A stretch of DNA of 44,993 bases from Rubrivivax sp. (GTDB lineage: Bacteria; Pseudomonadota; Gammaproteobacteria; Burkholderiales; Burkholderiaceae_C). This document shows, piece after piece, positions 35,221-43,617 of the stretch (position 1 is its first letter; the number at the start of each line of letters is the position of its first letter). The position numbers were made by a program, and so were the translations under genes. The notes under the pieces were generated by a model, which did no database searches, was not told the DNA's origin, and saw nothing but the letters and a program-made list of their open reading frames with translations. The stretch covers positions 1 through 44,993 of the forward strand of contig JAEUPE010000279.1 of the NCBI GenBank assembly GCA_016790435.1. The letters run 5' to 3'.

Positions 35221-36567
35221 CTAGGCCAGCGGCAGCGTCAGCACGAAGCAGCTGCCGCCGCCCTCGCGCGGCTCGCACGACACGTGGCCGCCATGGCGCT
35301 CGGCGATCTGCCGTACGAGAGCCAGGCCGAGGCCGACGCCGCCGGCGCGCTCGGCATGGCCGGGCAGGCGGAAGAAGGCCTCGAAGATGCGCTCGCGATA
35401 GGCCTCGGGCACGCCGGGGCCGCGGTCGCAGACGCGCACCTCGGCCTGCGGGCCGCGGCGGGTGAGCGTCACCTCGACCTCGTTGCCGCCGTAGCGGCGC
35501 CCGTTCTCGAGCAGGTTGCGCAGCGCGCGGCGCAGCAGGCGCTCGTCGCCGCGCACCTGCAGCGCCTCGCCGCTCGCCTCGGCCCCCACGCGCGCCGCTT
35601 CCTCGGCAGCGAGCGGCAGCAGCGCGACGGCTTCGGCGGCGTCGAGCGCGCCCTTGGCATCGAGCCGGCTGGACATCAGCACCTCCTCGACGAGCGCGTC
35701 GAGCTCGCCGATGTTGGCGTCGATCTCGCGCTTGAGCGCCGCACGTTGCGCAGGCCCGGATTCCTCGATCATGGCCAGCGCCATCTTCAGCCGCGCCAGC
35801 GGCGAACGCAGCTCGTGGCTGGCATTGGCGAGCAGGCTCTTGTGCGCGCCCAGCAGCGCCTCCACGCGCGTGGCGGCGCGGTTGAAGCTGGCAGCCACCG
35901 CCGCCACTTCGTCGCGCCCTTCCTCGGACACGCGCTGGTGCAGCGCACCGGCGCCGAAGGCCTCGACGCCCTGCTTCAACGCCTCGAGCCGGCGCGTGAG
36001 GCGGCGCACCACCGGCCAGGCGCCACCCGCCACGGCCAGGAAGAGCACGGCCAGCAAGGCCGCCAGGCCCAGGCCCTCAGGCATGCCCGGTGCGGGCGGC
36101 AGCCCGGGCCAGCGCGCCTCGGCCATGCGGGCGGCGCCCGGCGGCCCGCCAGGGCCGCCAGCCCGATCGGTGCGCCCCAGGGGCCGAGGCACGCGCAACA
36201 GGCGGCCATCGTCGAGCCGGATGGTCTGCACGCGTTCGGTGAAGCCGGGCCGGCCGTCGGCCTCACGGCGCGCGAACATCTCGGAGGCACCGATGCGGCG
36301 CCCGTCGGCATCGTCCAGCGCCAGCGGCAGGCGCAGGCGCTGCGACCACTCGCGCAGCGCCGCCGCCTGCTCTTCCTGCGGCGCGTCGGCGCTCGGCAAC
36401 GAGCGCTGCAGCAGGTCGGCCCAGGCCGACATGCGCTCGCGCTGCGCGCTCTCGACGCGCACGCGCTGCTCCTCGAGCGTGCGCTGCACGACCCAGCCCG
36501 ACACCACGGCGAACAGCGCCAGTGCCGCCACCACGGTGAGGTAGATGCGCAGGTACAGCGAGCGCAT
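35221..36567 (-). CDS. Sensor histidine kinase (RstB/CpxA-like)
   Basis: A 448-residue membrane kinase: one membrane helix at 8-28, a periplasmic part of about 135 residues, a second helix at 166-184, HAMP region 185-240, the dimerisation domain with phospho-acceptor His251 in ASHELRSPLARL, and an ATPase domain with NLLENGRRYGG, DRGPGVP and GGVGLGLALV. It follows the response regulator by 11 bases, so the two form a pair. With the Spy/CpxP-like gene at the head of the operon it probably senses envelope or metal stress. The periplasmic sensor is Pro/Gly-rich and not assignable to a known type. Confidence 0.92.
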   Translation of the reverse strand: MRSLYLRIYLTVVAALALFAVVSGWVVQRTLEEQRVRVESAQRERMSAWADLLQRSLPSADAPQEEQAAALREWSQRLRLPLALDDADGRRIGASEMFARREADGRPGFTERVQTIRLDDGRLLRVPRPLGRTDRAGGPGGPPGAARMAEARWPGLPPAPGMPEGLGLAALLAVLFLAVAGGAWPVVRRLTRRLEALKQGVEAFGAGALHQRVSEEGRDEVAAVAASFNRAATRVEALLGAHKSLLANASHELRSPLARLKMALAMIEESGPAQRAALKREIDANIGELDALVEEVLMSSRLDAKGALDAAEAVALLPLAAEEAARVGAEASGEALQVRGDERLLRRALRNLLENGRRYGGNEVEVTLTRRGPQAEVRVCDRGPGVPEAYRERIFEAFFRLPGHAERAGGVGLGLALVRQIAERHGGHVSCEPREGGGSCFVLTLPLA

Positions 36568-36578
36568 CGGAGGCTCGT

Positions 36579-37277
36579 TCAGTCCTGCTTGCGCGCGAAG
36601 ACGTAGCCGGCGCCACGCACCGTGAGCACGCGCCGCGGGTTCTTGGGGTCGTCCTCGATGACGGCGCGGATGCGCGAGATGTGCACGTCGATGCTGCGGT
36701 CGAAGGCCTCCAGCGGGTGGCCTTTCAGCGAGTCCATGATCTGGTCACGTGACAGCACGCGGCCGGGCGACTGGGCCAGCACCGTGAGCAGCTCGAACTG
36801 GTGGCCGGTGAGCTCGCAGACCTTGCCGTCCAGGCGCGCCTGGCGCGCACCGAGGTCGATCTCCAGGCGCCCGAAGGCGAGCACCTCGTCCTCGCCCGCT
36901 TCGGGCGCGGCGCGGCGCAGCAGGGCCTTGATGCGCGCCAGCAACTCGCGCGGCTCGAAGGGCTTGCCGAGGTAGTCGTCGGCGCCCAGCTCGAGGCCGA
37001 CGACGCGGTCGGTGGGCTCGCCACGGGCCGTGAGCATCAGCAGCGGCAGCCGCCGCGTGCGCGGCCCCTGGCGCAGCTCGCGCGTGAAGTCAAGGCCGTC
37101 GCCATCGGGCAGCATGAGGTCGAGCACGAGCGCGTCGGGCAGTGCCTCGGCCAGCTGCCGCCGCCCGTCGGCGAGCGAGCCTGCCACCTCCACCACGAAG
37201 CCTTGCCGGCGGAGGTAGTCGCCCACCATGTCGGTGAGCCGGGTGTCGTCGTCGATGAGCAGCAGTCTGGGCGTCAT
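36579..37277 (-). CDS. OmpR family response regulator
   Basis: A 232-residue regulator. The receiver has LLLIDDDTRL, phosphorylation site Asp53 in ALVLDLMLPDGDG, and the conserved Lys in YLGKPFEPRELLARI. The DNA-binding domain shows LTGHQFELLTVLAQSPGRVLSR and DVHISRIRAVIEDDP with the end VRGAGYVF. Best resemblance is the RstA/CpxR type. It is the middle gene of an operon between a Spy/CpxP-like gene (32-base gap) and its kinase. Confidence 0.93.
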   Translation of the reverse strand: MTPRLLLIDDDTRLTDMVGDYLRRQGFVVEVAGSLADGRRQLAEALPDALVLDLMLPDGDGLDFTRELRQGPRTRRLPLLMLTARGEPTDRVVGLELGADDYLGKPFEPRELLARIKALLRRAAPEAGEDEVLAFGRLEIDLGARQARLDGKVCELTGHQFELLTVLAQSPGRVLSRDQIMDSLKGHPLEAFDRSIDVHISRIRAVIEDDPKNPRRVLTVRGAGYVFARKQD

Positions 37278-37309
37278 TCAGGTCGGCGGATCCTTGGTTC
37301 GCGGTGGCC

Positions 37310-37930
37310 TCAGCGCGGGGCCGACGCCGCACCGGGCTGCAGCGACTGGCGCTCGGCGCGGTGCCTTTGCATCATGCCTCGCCGCTGCTCCGAGCGCTCG
37401 GCCATCTGCTTGCGCTGCTCGGGCGCGAGCACGCGGCTCGCGTCGAGCATGGCCTGGGTCATGCGCTTGCTGGCCTGCTCGCGGTTGGCCTGCAGTTGCT
37501 GGCGCAGGGCCTCCACGGCGCGGGCGTCGACGGTGGGTTGGGCGAACAGCGCCTGCATCTGGCGGTGCAGGCCCTGCGCGGCCTCGCGCAGCGGCTTCAG
37601 CTCGGTGCGCGCGGTGTCCATGATCTGGCGCAGTTGCGTCTTCTGCTCGGCGGTGGCGCCGACGCTGTCGAGCATGCGCTCGCCGTGGCGGCCGCCCATC
37701 ATGCCGGGGCCGCCGCCCATGCCACCCGCCATGCCGCCATGCATGCCGGCCATGTCACCCATGCCACCCATCTCGCCCATCGGGCCGCCCGCCTTCATGC
37801 CCATGGGGCCGTGGGCGAGGGCCGGCTGGGCCAGGCTGGCGGCAATGGCGAGCAGGCCGGTGCCGGCCAGCAACTTCCAGCCGTGGCGGTTCAGGCGGGT
37901 GCGGGGTGCTTGATTCATCGGGGTTTGCAT
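37310..37930 (-). CDS. Spy/CpxP-like periplasmic protein with a Met/Gly-rich segment
   Basis: A 206-residue periplasmic protein from ATG 37930, preceded by GGAG at seven bases. The signal peptide ends near QPALAHG (residue 40). Residues 41-86 hold twelve Met with Gly and His (GPMGMKAGGPMGEMGGMGDM and onward), a composition seen in copper-binding periplasmic proteins. The helical C-terminal half carries two LTxxQ-like elements (ATAEQKTQL and LAPEQRKQM), as in Spy and CpxP. Such proteins act as periplasmic chaperones or as negative regulators of a linked kinase; here the gene leads the operon with the regulator and kinase. Copper sensing is inferred. Confidence 0.85.
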   Translation of the reverse strand: MQTPMNQAPRTRLNRHGWKLLAGTGLLAIAASLAQPALAHGPMGMKAGGPMGEMGGMGDMAGMHGGMAGGMGGGPGMMGGRHGERMLDSVGATAEQKTQLRQIMDTARTELKPLREAAQGLHRQMQALFAQPTVDARAVEALRQQLQANREQASKRMTQAMLDASRVLAPEQRKQMAERSEQRRGMMQRHRAERQSLQPGAASAPR

Positions 37931-38042
37931 CGTTGGGCTCCTTGCGGGATGCGGGTCATCGGATGCAAGGATGCTCGGCCCGTGCCTTGTCGGGGCTGTG
38001 CAGCCAGGGTAAAGATCTGTGACCGCCCGGGCCGGGCGTGGT

Positions 38043-39059
38043 TCAGCGGGGCTCCACCCGCGCCAGTCGGCGCATGACGCGAAACGGCGGCTGTGCGCTG
38101 CGCAGGTCCAGGCGCAGCAGCACGCCGCTGGCACGGTCGACGACGAGCACGCCGTCCAGCCGCGTCGAGCCCGCGCCGCCGTCGAGCACATCGCCGAAGA
38201 GTTCGAGCACCACGGCGTCGAAGCGCCGCCCGGCCACCATCTGCGGGCCCGTCGCCACCACTTGCGCCCGCACGCGTGCCCGCGCCAGCGGATCGTCGAC
38301 GACCTGGATCTCGCCGGCCATCACCTGGCCGAGCGCGAGATCGCCACGCAGCAGGTTCGGCCACATGAGCATGCCGGGGCCGGCGGCCACGACGTTGCCA
38401 AGGTGGTCGTGGCGCAGGTGGATGGCGCCTTCGACGTCGGCACCCCGCGCGGCGGCCGCGCCAGAGGCAGGCGATGCGCCCGCGCGGCCGGGCAGCAGGG
38501 GCGCGTACTCGATCTCCCCGCGGCGCAGGGCGCGCACGCGCCACGGATGCTCGGTCGCCGCGAGGCGCATGTGCAGCCGCTCCTCGTAGACGAGGCGCTC
38601 TCCGGCCGCCACCGGCAACGCCGCGGCGCGCGCCTGCGGCAGGTCTGTCGAGCGCGGTGGGCACTTCGCCTGAGTCGACGCCTCGCTCAGCGCCTCGAAG
38701 CGACCCTTCAGCTGGGCCAGGTCATCGGCCTCGGGCCCCTGCGGCCGCAACGCGAGCAGGGCCGGCCAGAACACCATGACGCCGACGCCGAGCGCGACGA
38801 TGTTGTTGCCCGAGCGTTCGTCGACGGACCAGGCCAGCTCGGCGGCGCGCCGCTGCACACGCTCGGCCTCGTCGTCGAGACGTTCGCAACTCCAACCCCG
38901 GAACTGCGCCGCGCTCACAGGCAGGGGCGCCACTTCGCCTGAACGGCTGGCGCAGCCGACGACGACCAGCACCGCAGTTAGAACGACACCGAGCACGGCA
39001 CCGCCGGCCGTCGTGCGCGCGGACGGCGGCTTGCGGCTTGGGCGCAGGCGCGACTTCAT
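38043..39059 (-). CDS. Predicted lipoprotein of unknown function
   Basis: A 338-residue protein starting at ATG 39059 (MKSRLRPSRKPPSARTTAGG), with a long signal segment and lipobox VVVGC (Cys36). The mature part begins with Ser/Gly/Pro residues, then a helix (RLDDEAERVQRRAAELAW), a hydrophobic stretch NIVALGVGVMVFWPALLAL that may be a second membrane anchor, and a mostly beta C-terminal domain (RFDAVVLELFGDVLDG...GVLVVDRASGVLLRLDLRS). No family is recognised with confidence. It runs opposite to the methyltransferase gene, with which it shares a short divergent spacer. Confidence 0.75.
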   Translation of the reverse strand: MKSRLRPSRKPPSARTTAGGAVLGVVLTAVLVVVGCASRSGEVAPLPVSAAQFRGWSCERLDDEAERVQRRAAELAWSVDERSGNNIVALGVGVMVFWPALLALRPQGPEADDLAQLKGRFEALSEASTQAKCPPRSTDLPQARAAALPVAAGERLVYEERLHMRLAATEHPWRVRALRRGEIEYAPLLPGRAGASPASGAAAARGADVEGAIHLRHDHLGNVVAAGPGMLMWPNLLRGDLALGQVMAGEIQVVDDPLARARVRAQVVATGPQMVAGRRFDAVVLELFGDVLDGGAGSTRLDGVLVVDRASGVLLRLDLRSAQPPFRVMRRLARVEPR

Positions 39060-39165
39060 CACCGGGGATTGTGCAGCGCCGGGCCTGCGGGGCCGGGCAG
39101 GGTTACACGCAGGCCTGCCCAGGTGGCCGCGAGGGCCGCGAGGGCCGACCCTAGAATGGCCACTC

Positions 39166-39822
39166 ATGTCGGGCTCGTTCCCCATCTTCGATGCCGTGTG
39201 CGAGCACCTCATCGGCGCCATTGCGCCGAGCCGGGCCCTGGACATCGGTGCCGGCGCCGGCAAGTACGGCCGCCTCCTGGCGACGGCGGCGCCGGCCTGC
39301 GGGCGCGTCGCCATCGAGATCGAGGCCGGCCATGTCGAGCGCTTCGGGTTGCGCGAGATCTACCAGCGCGTCGACGTCGCCGATGCGGCGCAATGGTGGC
39401 GCGCGAACACCGACGAGGCCTTCGACCTCGTCATCGCCGGCGACTGCCTGCAGCAACTGCCCAAGAGCGAGGGCCTGGACCTGCTCAATGCGCTCGTCTA
39501 CCGCAGCGCCTGGCTGCTGCTGGTGGCGCCGGAGTTCGTCGTGCAGGGCGCCGTCGAGGGTCTGGCGAGCGCCGTGCACCGCTCGGCCTGGAGCGAGCGC
39601 GACCTGCAGTGGCACGACCTCTGGGCCTGGGACAACACGCGCTCGGTGACCTTCGCGCTGCTGCGCGGCTACCGGCCGGCCGCGGTGACGCTCGAGGCGG
39701 TCGTGCGCCAGGTCAACGAGGCCCACGTGACGCTGCACGACTACGACGGCACCGGCTTCGTGCGCCCGGCCCGCCTGCGCCTGGTGGACCAGTCGCGCGA
39801 GGCGGTGTACCGGCCCCGCTGA
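39166..39822 (+). CDS. SAM-dependent methyltransferase-like protein
   Basis: A 218-residue class I methyltransferase-like protein. Motif I is ALDIGAGAGKYGRLLA (24-39), motif II the acidic end of strand 2 VAIEIEA, and the post-motif region has FDLVIAGDCLQQLPKSEGLDLLNAL, the typical D/GD...LP block. Length and start fit the family. It lies 19 bases before the glycosyltransferase gene on the same strand, so the two probably modify the same glycan or metabolite, though the acceptor is unknown. Confidence 0.85.
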   Translation: MSGSFPIFDAVCEHLIGAIAPSRALDIGAGAGKYGRLLATAAPACGRVAIEIEAGHVERFGLREIYQRVDVADAAQWWRANTDEAFDLVIAGDCLQQLPKSEGLDLLNALVYRSAWLLLVAPEFVVQGAVEGLASAVHRSAWSERDLQWHDLWAWDNTRSVTFALLRGYRPAAVTLEAVVRQVNEAHVTLHDYDGTGFVRPARLRLVDQSREAVYRPR

Positions 39823-39841
39823 GCACGGACCCTGCCTGAAC

Positions 39842-40810
39842 ATGGCCGCGGCCTCGCAAGCGCAGACCATCTTCATCAGCATCGCCGCCTATTGCGACCC
39901 GATGCTGGCCTTCACCATCGCCAGCGCGCGCGCGCAGGCGAGCGACCCTTCGCGCATCTACATCGGCGTCGTCGAGCAGCAGGTGCCGGGGCAGAACCTG
40001 CGCCTGGACGACGAGTGGTCGCGCCAGCACGTGCGCTTCACGCGCATCGACGCGCTCGAGGCGCGCGGCCCGTGCTGGGCGCGGGCCACCGCGATGGGCC
40101 TGTACCAGGGCGAGGACTGGTACCTGCAGGTCGACTCGCACATGTGGTTCGAGCCCGGCTGGGACGAGCAGCTCGTGCAGTGGGGCCGCTGGTGCGAAGA
40201 GCGCAACAGCCGCAGCCTGATCTCCTGCTATCCGAACCCGTTCGAGATGGCGGCCGGCCACCCGGTGGCCAAGCCGGTGACGAACCGCATCCTCGCCTTC
40301 GCCGTGCAGGGCACGAGCGAGTTCGCCGCCGAGCACCCGGTGCTGATGTTCGAGTGCGTCGCCGTCGAGCAGGACGAGCCCGCGCTCGGCATCCATGTCG
40401 GCGGCGGCTGCCTGTTCGCGCCCGGCTACATCGTCGAGGACCTGCCCTACGACCCGCGCCTGTACTTCCACGGCGAGGAGCAGGCCTTCGCGCTGCGCGC
40501 CTGGACACACGGCTGGGACATCTACCAGATCCCGGGCATGCCGATGTACCACCTGTACACGCAGCCTGGCTCTTCGCCGCGGCCGATGCACTGGACGCCG
40601 GAGCAGGACGAGCGGCGCGCCGTGCGCTCGGCGATGCTCGAGAAGGCAGCGCAGATGCGGCTCGCGGCATTGCTGTGGGCCGATGCCGACCTCGGTGCCT
40701 ACGGCCTCGGGCGCGCGCGCTCGCTGGCCGACTACGCGGCGTTCAGCGGCATCGACTACGCGGCGCGCACGATCGGCGCCAACGCGCGCAAGGCGCGCTG
40801 GGGATATTGA
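39842..40810 (+). CDS. GT60-like GlcNAc transferase
   Basis: A 322-residue protein resembling the UDP-GlcNAc glycosyltransferases of the GT60 family (Skp1 GlcNAc-transferase type). Features are the opening IFISIAAYCDP...TIASARAQASDPSRIYIGVVEQ, the metal-binding D-x-H motif DSH at residues 98-100 (LQVDSHMWFEPGWDEQL), and HVGGGCLFAPGYIVEDLPYDPRLYFHGEE, the acceptor-side block. No signal or membrane segment is seen. Bacterial members are little studied. The gene ends in a tandem repeat array shared with the convergent gene. Confidence 0.85.
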   Translation: MAAASQAQTIFISIAAYCDPMLAFTIASARAQASDPSRIYIGVVEQQVPGQNLRLDDEWSRQHVRFTRIDALEARGPCWARATAMGLYQGEDWYLQVDSHMWFEPGWDEQLVQWGRWCEERNSRSLISCYPNPFEMAAGHPVAKPVTNRILAFAVQGTSEFAAEHPVLMFECVAVEQDEPALGIHVGGGCLFAPGYIVEDLPYDPRLYFHGEEQAFALRAWTHGWDIYQIPGMPMYHLYTQPGSSPRPMHWTPEQDERRAVRSAMLEKAAQMRLAALLWADADLGAYGLGRARSLADYAAFSGIDYAARTIGANARKARWGY

Positions 40811-40911
40811 TTGCGCAAGCCGCGCTGGTGCTATTGATGCGCAGGGCGCGCTGGGGCTGCTGAAGCGCGCAAGGCGCAGGGCGGCTGATAGCGCAAGGCG
40901 CGCAAAGGCTA
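40786..40911. repeat. Degenerate tandem repeat, unit about 26 bases, about five copies
   Basis: Imperfect copies of GCGCAAGGCGCGCTGGGGCT followed by ATTGAT run from the last codons of the glycosyltransferase to the stop of the convergent beta-helix gene. The copies begin near 40786, 40813, 40839, 40865 and 40891. Each unit contains an in-frame stop (TGA or TAG). Copies differ by several bases, so it is an old or fast-diverging array. Confidence 0.7.
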
Positions 40912-42498
40912 CTGAGCCGCGCAGGCGGCCGCCGCGCCCGCCCCGGGCTCGGACAACGCGGCGCGCCGACGGCCGCAGAAGTCCAGCGGCACCTCGGCTG
41001 GCGTGGCCACCGGCGCGGGCGCATCGCGCCAGCGGAGGTCCAGCGCATCGGCATCGGCCAACCAGCTCGACAGATCGCCCGTGCGCCGGTTGTCCGCCTC
41101 GGCCGTCACCGTCGTGCCGGCGCGCTGGCGCAGCCGGCTGTCCAGCACGTTGTTCAGCACACGCGCGTCCGAAGGCGGGTTGCGCAGCAGGATGCCCTGC
41201 GTGTTGACGAGCGTGTTGTGCACTACCAGCGCCGCTCGCCCCTTGGCGATGTCGATGCCGGCATCGTTGCAGTGCGCGACGACGTTGTTGGCCACCAGGG
41301 CGCGGTCGTGCTCGAAGTCGCAGCGCTTGTCGCGGCAGTAGGGCGCGCCCGTGCCGCCGTCGCCAATCGAGATGCCCAGCCGCAGGCCGGGCTGGCGCAC
41401 CACGCTCGGCGTGCAGACGACGACGTTGCGCTCGATGCGCCCGCCCTGGCCGGCGCCTTTCATGAACATGCCGTAGGAGACGCCGTCGCCGCCGTCCTTG
41501 ACGAAGCCCTCGACGCGGTTGTCGAGCAGCTGCCAGCCGCTGGCACCGACCAGGTCCACCAGCGCCACCGGCAGGTGCCCCTTGCGCGGCCGCGTGTTGG
41601 CCAGCGTGCTGTACTGCAGCAGCCCATCGTCCGGGAACTGGCCGGAGTGGCCATTGATCTTCAGGTGCGCGCTGAAGTCGGCGAAGTGGTTGTTGCGCAC
41701 CACCGTCGCGCGCGCGCCACCGACGACATGGAAGGCATGCTCGCACTCGTCGTCGGCCCGGCACAGGCCTTTCCAGGCGAGGTTCTCGAAGATCCAGTAG
41801 GGGTGGCTCACGACCACGCCTTCGACCTGGCGGACCTCGAGCGTCACAGTACCCGCCCGGGCCGCGCGCAGCGTGATCGGCGCGTCGGGCCGGCCGCCAG
41901 CGCGCGTTTGCAGCGTGTTGGGCAGGGCATGGCGCCCCGGCGCGATCTCCAGCACATCGCCAGGCTGGGCCGCCGCCACGGCGGCCATAATCTCGGCCGC
42001 GTTGGCGAGCAGCTTCGCCAGGGGCGCAGCGCGCTGGCCGGCCACGCCAAGCGCGGCAGCGCCGCCAGGCAGTGCCGGCAACGGCACGCCGCGTTCGTCG
42101 TAGCGCTGCGGCGTCAGCCCCTGCGGCCGCACGCCCTTGCCGAGATCGCGCAGCGCGCCTGCGGGCTCGCGAACGAACCGGCCATACAGCCAGATCAGCG
42201 GTGGATGCAGCACGCGCTCCAGCCGCGGGTGCCCTTCGAGCCGCCGGAACGCGTGGCCCAGGATCTCGACCGGCCCGCGCTCGTTGAAGGCCTGCAACGC
42301 CTGGCTGGGGCTGTAGCGCAGCACGGCCAGCGCCACGGCGGCGGCCGCAGCCGCAGCGAGAACGCCGACCAGGGTGAGCACGGACAGCCAGCGCAAGGCG
42401 CGGCCGGCCAAGCCCCGCCGCCGCGGCAGGACGGCAGCGGCGCCGTCGCGGGAACGAGTGGCCCCGTCGCCCGCCCCCGACGATCGCCGCCGGCTCAC
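40909..42498 (-). CDS. Membrane-anchored right-handed parallel beta-helix protein
   Basis: A 529-residue protein from GTG 42498, whose start overlaps the stop of the CoA-binding gene. An N-terminal membrane anchor (ALRWLSVLTLVGVLAAAAAAA) is followed by a linker region and, from about residue 170, a parallel beta-helix: EIMAAVAAAQPGDVLEIAPGRHA, then rungs such as GGRIERNVVVCTP, ALVANNVVAHCNDAGIDIA and ALVVHNTLVNTQGILLRN. This looks like the pectate-lyase/chondroitinase B-type fold (right-handed beta-helix region). No catalytic residues could be fixed. It might bind or cut an acidic polysaccharide in the periplasm. Confidence 0.82.
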   Translation of the reverse strand: MSRRRSSGAGDGATRSRDGAAAVLPRRRGLAGRALRWLSVLTLVGVLAAAAAAAVALAVLRYSPSQALQAFNERGPVEILGHAFRRLEGHPRLERVLHPPLIWLYGRFVREPAGALRDLGKGVRPQGLTPQRYDERGVPLPALPGGAAALGVAGQRAAPLAKLLANAAEIMAAVAAAQPGDVLEIAPGRHALPNTLQTRAGGRPDAPITLRAARAGTVTLEVRQVEGVVVSHPYWIFENLAWKGLCRADDECEHAFHVVGGARATVVRNNHFADFSAHLKINGHSGQFPDDGLLQYSTLANTRPRKGHLPVALVDLVGASGWQLLDNRVEGFVKDGGDGVSYGMFMKGAGQGGRIERNVVVCTPSVVRQPGLRLGISIGDGGTGAPYCRDKRCDFEHDRALVANNVVAHCNDAGIDIAKGRAALVVHNTLVNTQGILLRNPPSDARVLNNVLDSRLRQRAGTTVTAEADNRRTGDLSSWLADADALDLRWRDAPAPVATPAEVPLDFCGRRRAALSEPGAGAAAACAAQ

Positions 42499-42956
42499 AC
42501 TGGCCGCCGCGCCGAGATCACGCGCGTGTTGACGCCCACCCAGTGCAGGCCGCCGAAGAGCCGCGCGTGCTCGATCTTCACGCAGCGGTCCATCACCGAG
42601 TCGAGCCCGGCGGCGCGCGCCAGCGCATCGGCCTCGAGGTTCTTCACGCCGATCTGCTGCCAAAGGCACTTCGCGCCGATGGCGATGGCGCTCCTGGCGA
42701 TCGGCAGCACGTCCTCGGTGCGGCGGAAGACGTCGACGAGGTCGACCGGGAACGGGATGTCCTCGAGCTTCGGATAGCAGCGCTCGCCGAGGATCTTCTC
42801 GTAGCGCGGATTCACCGGCACGATGCGGTAACCCTTGGCTTGCATGTAGCTCGCCGCAAAGTAGCTGGGCCGGTGCCATTCGGCCGACAGGCCCACCACG
42901 GCGAGCGTGCGGCCCTCTTTCAGGATGCGGCGCAGGGTCGAGATGTCATCGGCCAT
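42495..42956 (-). CDS. CoA-binding domain protein (YccU type)
   Basis: A 153-residue cytoplasmic protein of the CoA-binding family, with a Rossmann-like fold. It opens ADDISTLRRILKEGRTLAVVGLSAEWHRPSYFAASYMQAKGY shortened here, with the nucleotide-binding VVGLSAEWHRPS loop, then IVPVNPRYEKILGERCYP, VDLVDVFRRTEDV and CLWQQIGVKN, all typical blocks. Members bind CoA and have no known reaction. It overlaps the beta-helix gene at its end. Confidence 0.93.
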   Translation of the reverse strand: MADDISTLRRILKEGRTLAVVGLSAEWHRPSYFAASYMQAKGYRIVPVNPRYEKILGERCYPKLEDIPFPVDLVDVFRRTEDVLPIARSAIAIGAKCLWQQIGVKNLEADALARAAGLDSVMDRCVKIEHARLFGGLHWVGVNTRVISARRPV

Positions 42957-43016
42957 GCGCCGATGCTAGTGCAGGGGCTGCGGCCGACGGCACCCGACAC
43001 GGGGGCCGGGCCACCC

Positions 43017-43571
43017 TCATCGCGGCCCGAACGCCTTGAAGCAGATGCGGTTCTCGTAGGCCCGGTCCTCGAAGACGTAGTCCCAGCGCCCGAGGTCCTG
43101 GTAGCCGGCACGCGCGTAGAAGGCGCGCGCCTTCGTGTTCTCGATCCAGGCGGTGAGCCACAGGCCCGGGCACCCGCGGGCGCCGGCCTGCGCCTCGGCC
43201 CGCCGCAGCAGCGCGCTGCCGACGCCGCGCCCCTGCGCGCCCGGACCGACATAGAGGCGTGCCAGTTCCAGGCAGCCTGCCACGGCCGGCACCGGCACCT
43301 CCGAAGGCCAGGCCGTCTCGGCGAAGCCGAGCAGGTGATCGCCCTCCAGCGCCAGGGTAAAGGCGTGGCCCGAGGCCAGGCGACGCGCGAACTCCGTCAC
43401 CGAATAGGCCGACAGCGCCTCGCGCGCCTGGTCCGGACGCAGGCCCCCCGGGCAGTAGGTGTGCACGAAGACATGGGTGGCCAGCACGCTCAGCTGCGGC
43501 AGGTCGGCGGGGCCGCCTTCGCGCAGGATTAGCGACGGGGTCGAAGGGGTCAAGGAGGTCAATGGGGTCAC
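43017..43571 (-). CDS. GNAT family N-acetyltransferase
   Basis: A 184-residue acetyltransferase using acetyl-CoA. After a short repeated N terminus (MTPLTSLTPSTPS) comes the GNAT core: LILREGGPADLPQL (beta 1), LELARLYVGPGAQGRGVGSALLRRAEAQA with the acetyl-CoA loop QGRGVG, and the end NTKARAFYARAGYQDLGR. The substrate is unknown. The first twelve codons are a nine-base tandem repeat, so the true start may be further in. Confidence 0.88.
   Translation of the reverse strand: MTPLTSLTPSTPSLILREGGPADLPQLSVLATHVFVHTYCPGGLRPDQAREALSAYSVTEFARRLASGHAFTLALEGDHLLGFAETAWPSEVPVPAVAGCLELARLYVGPGAQGRGVGSALLRRAEAQAGARGCPGLWLTAWIENTKARAFYARAGYQDLGRWDYVFEDRAYENRICFKAFGPR
43536..43571 (-). repeat. Nine-base tandem repeat at the start of the GNAT gene
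   Basis: On the coding strand four consecutive units of the type (T/A)TGACCCC(A/T) code for MTP-LTS-LTP-STP. It could be a small variable repeat affecting the N terminus or the distance to the ribosome site. Confidence 0.5.
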
Positions 43572-43617
43572 ACCCCGCCGCGGGCTGCGCGACCGCAGGC
43601 ATCGCGTCGAGCGGCCC

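Noticed and set aside
40786-40911. Possible CRISPR array
   Set aside because: Units are directly adjacent with no spacers, differ from each other, and there are no cas genes.
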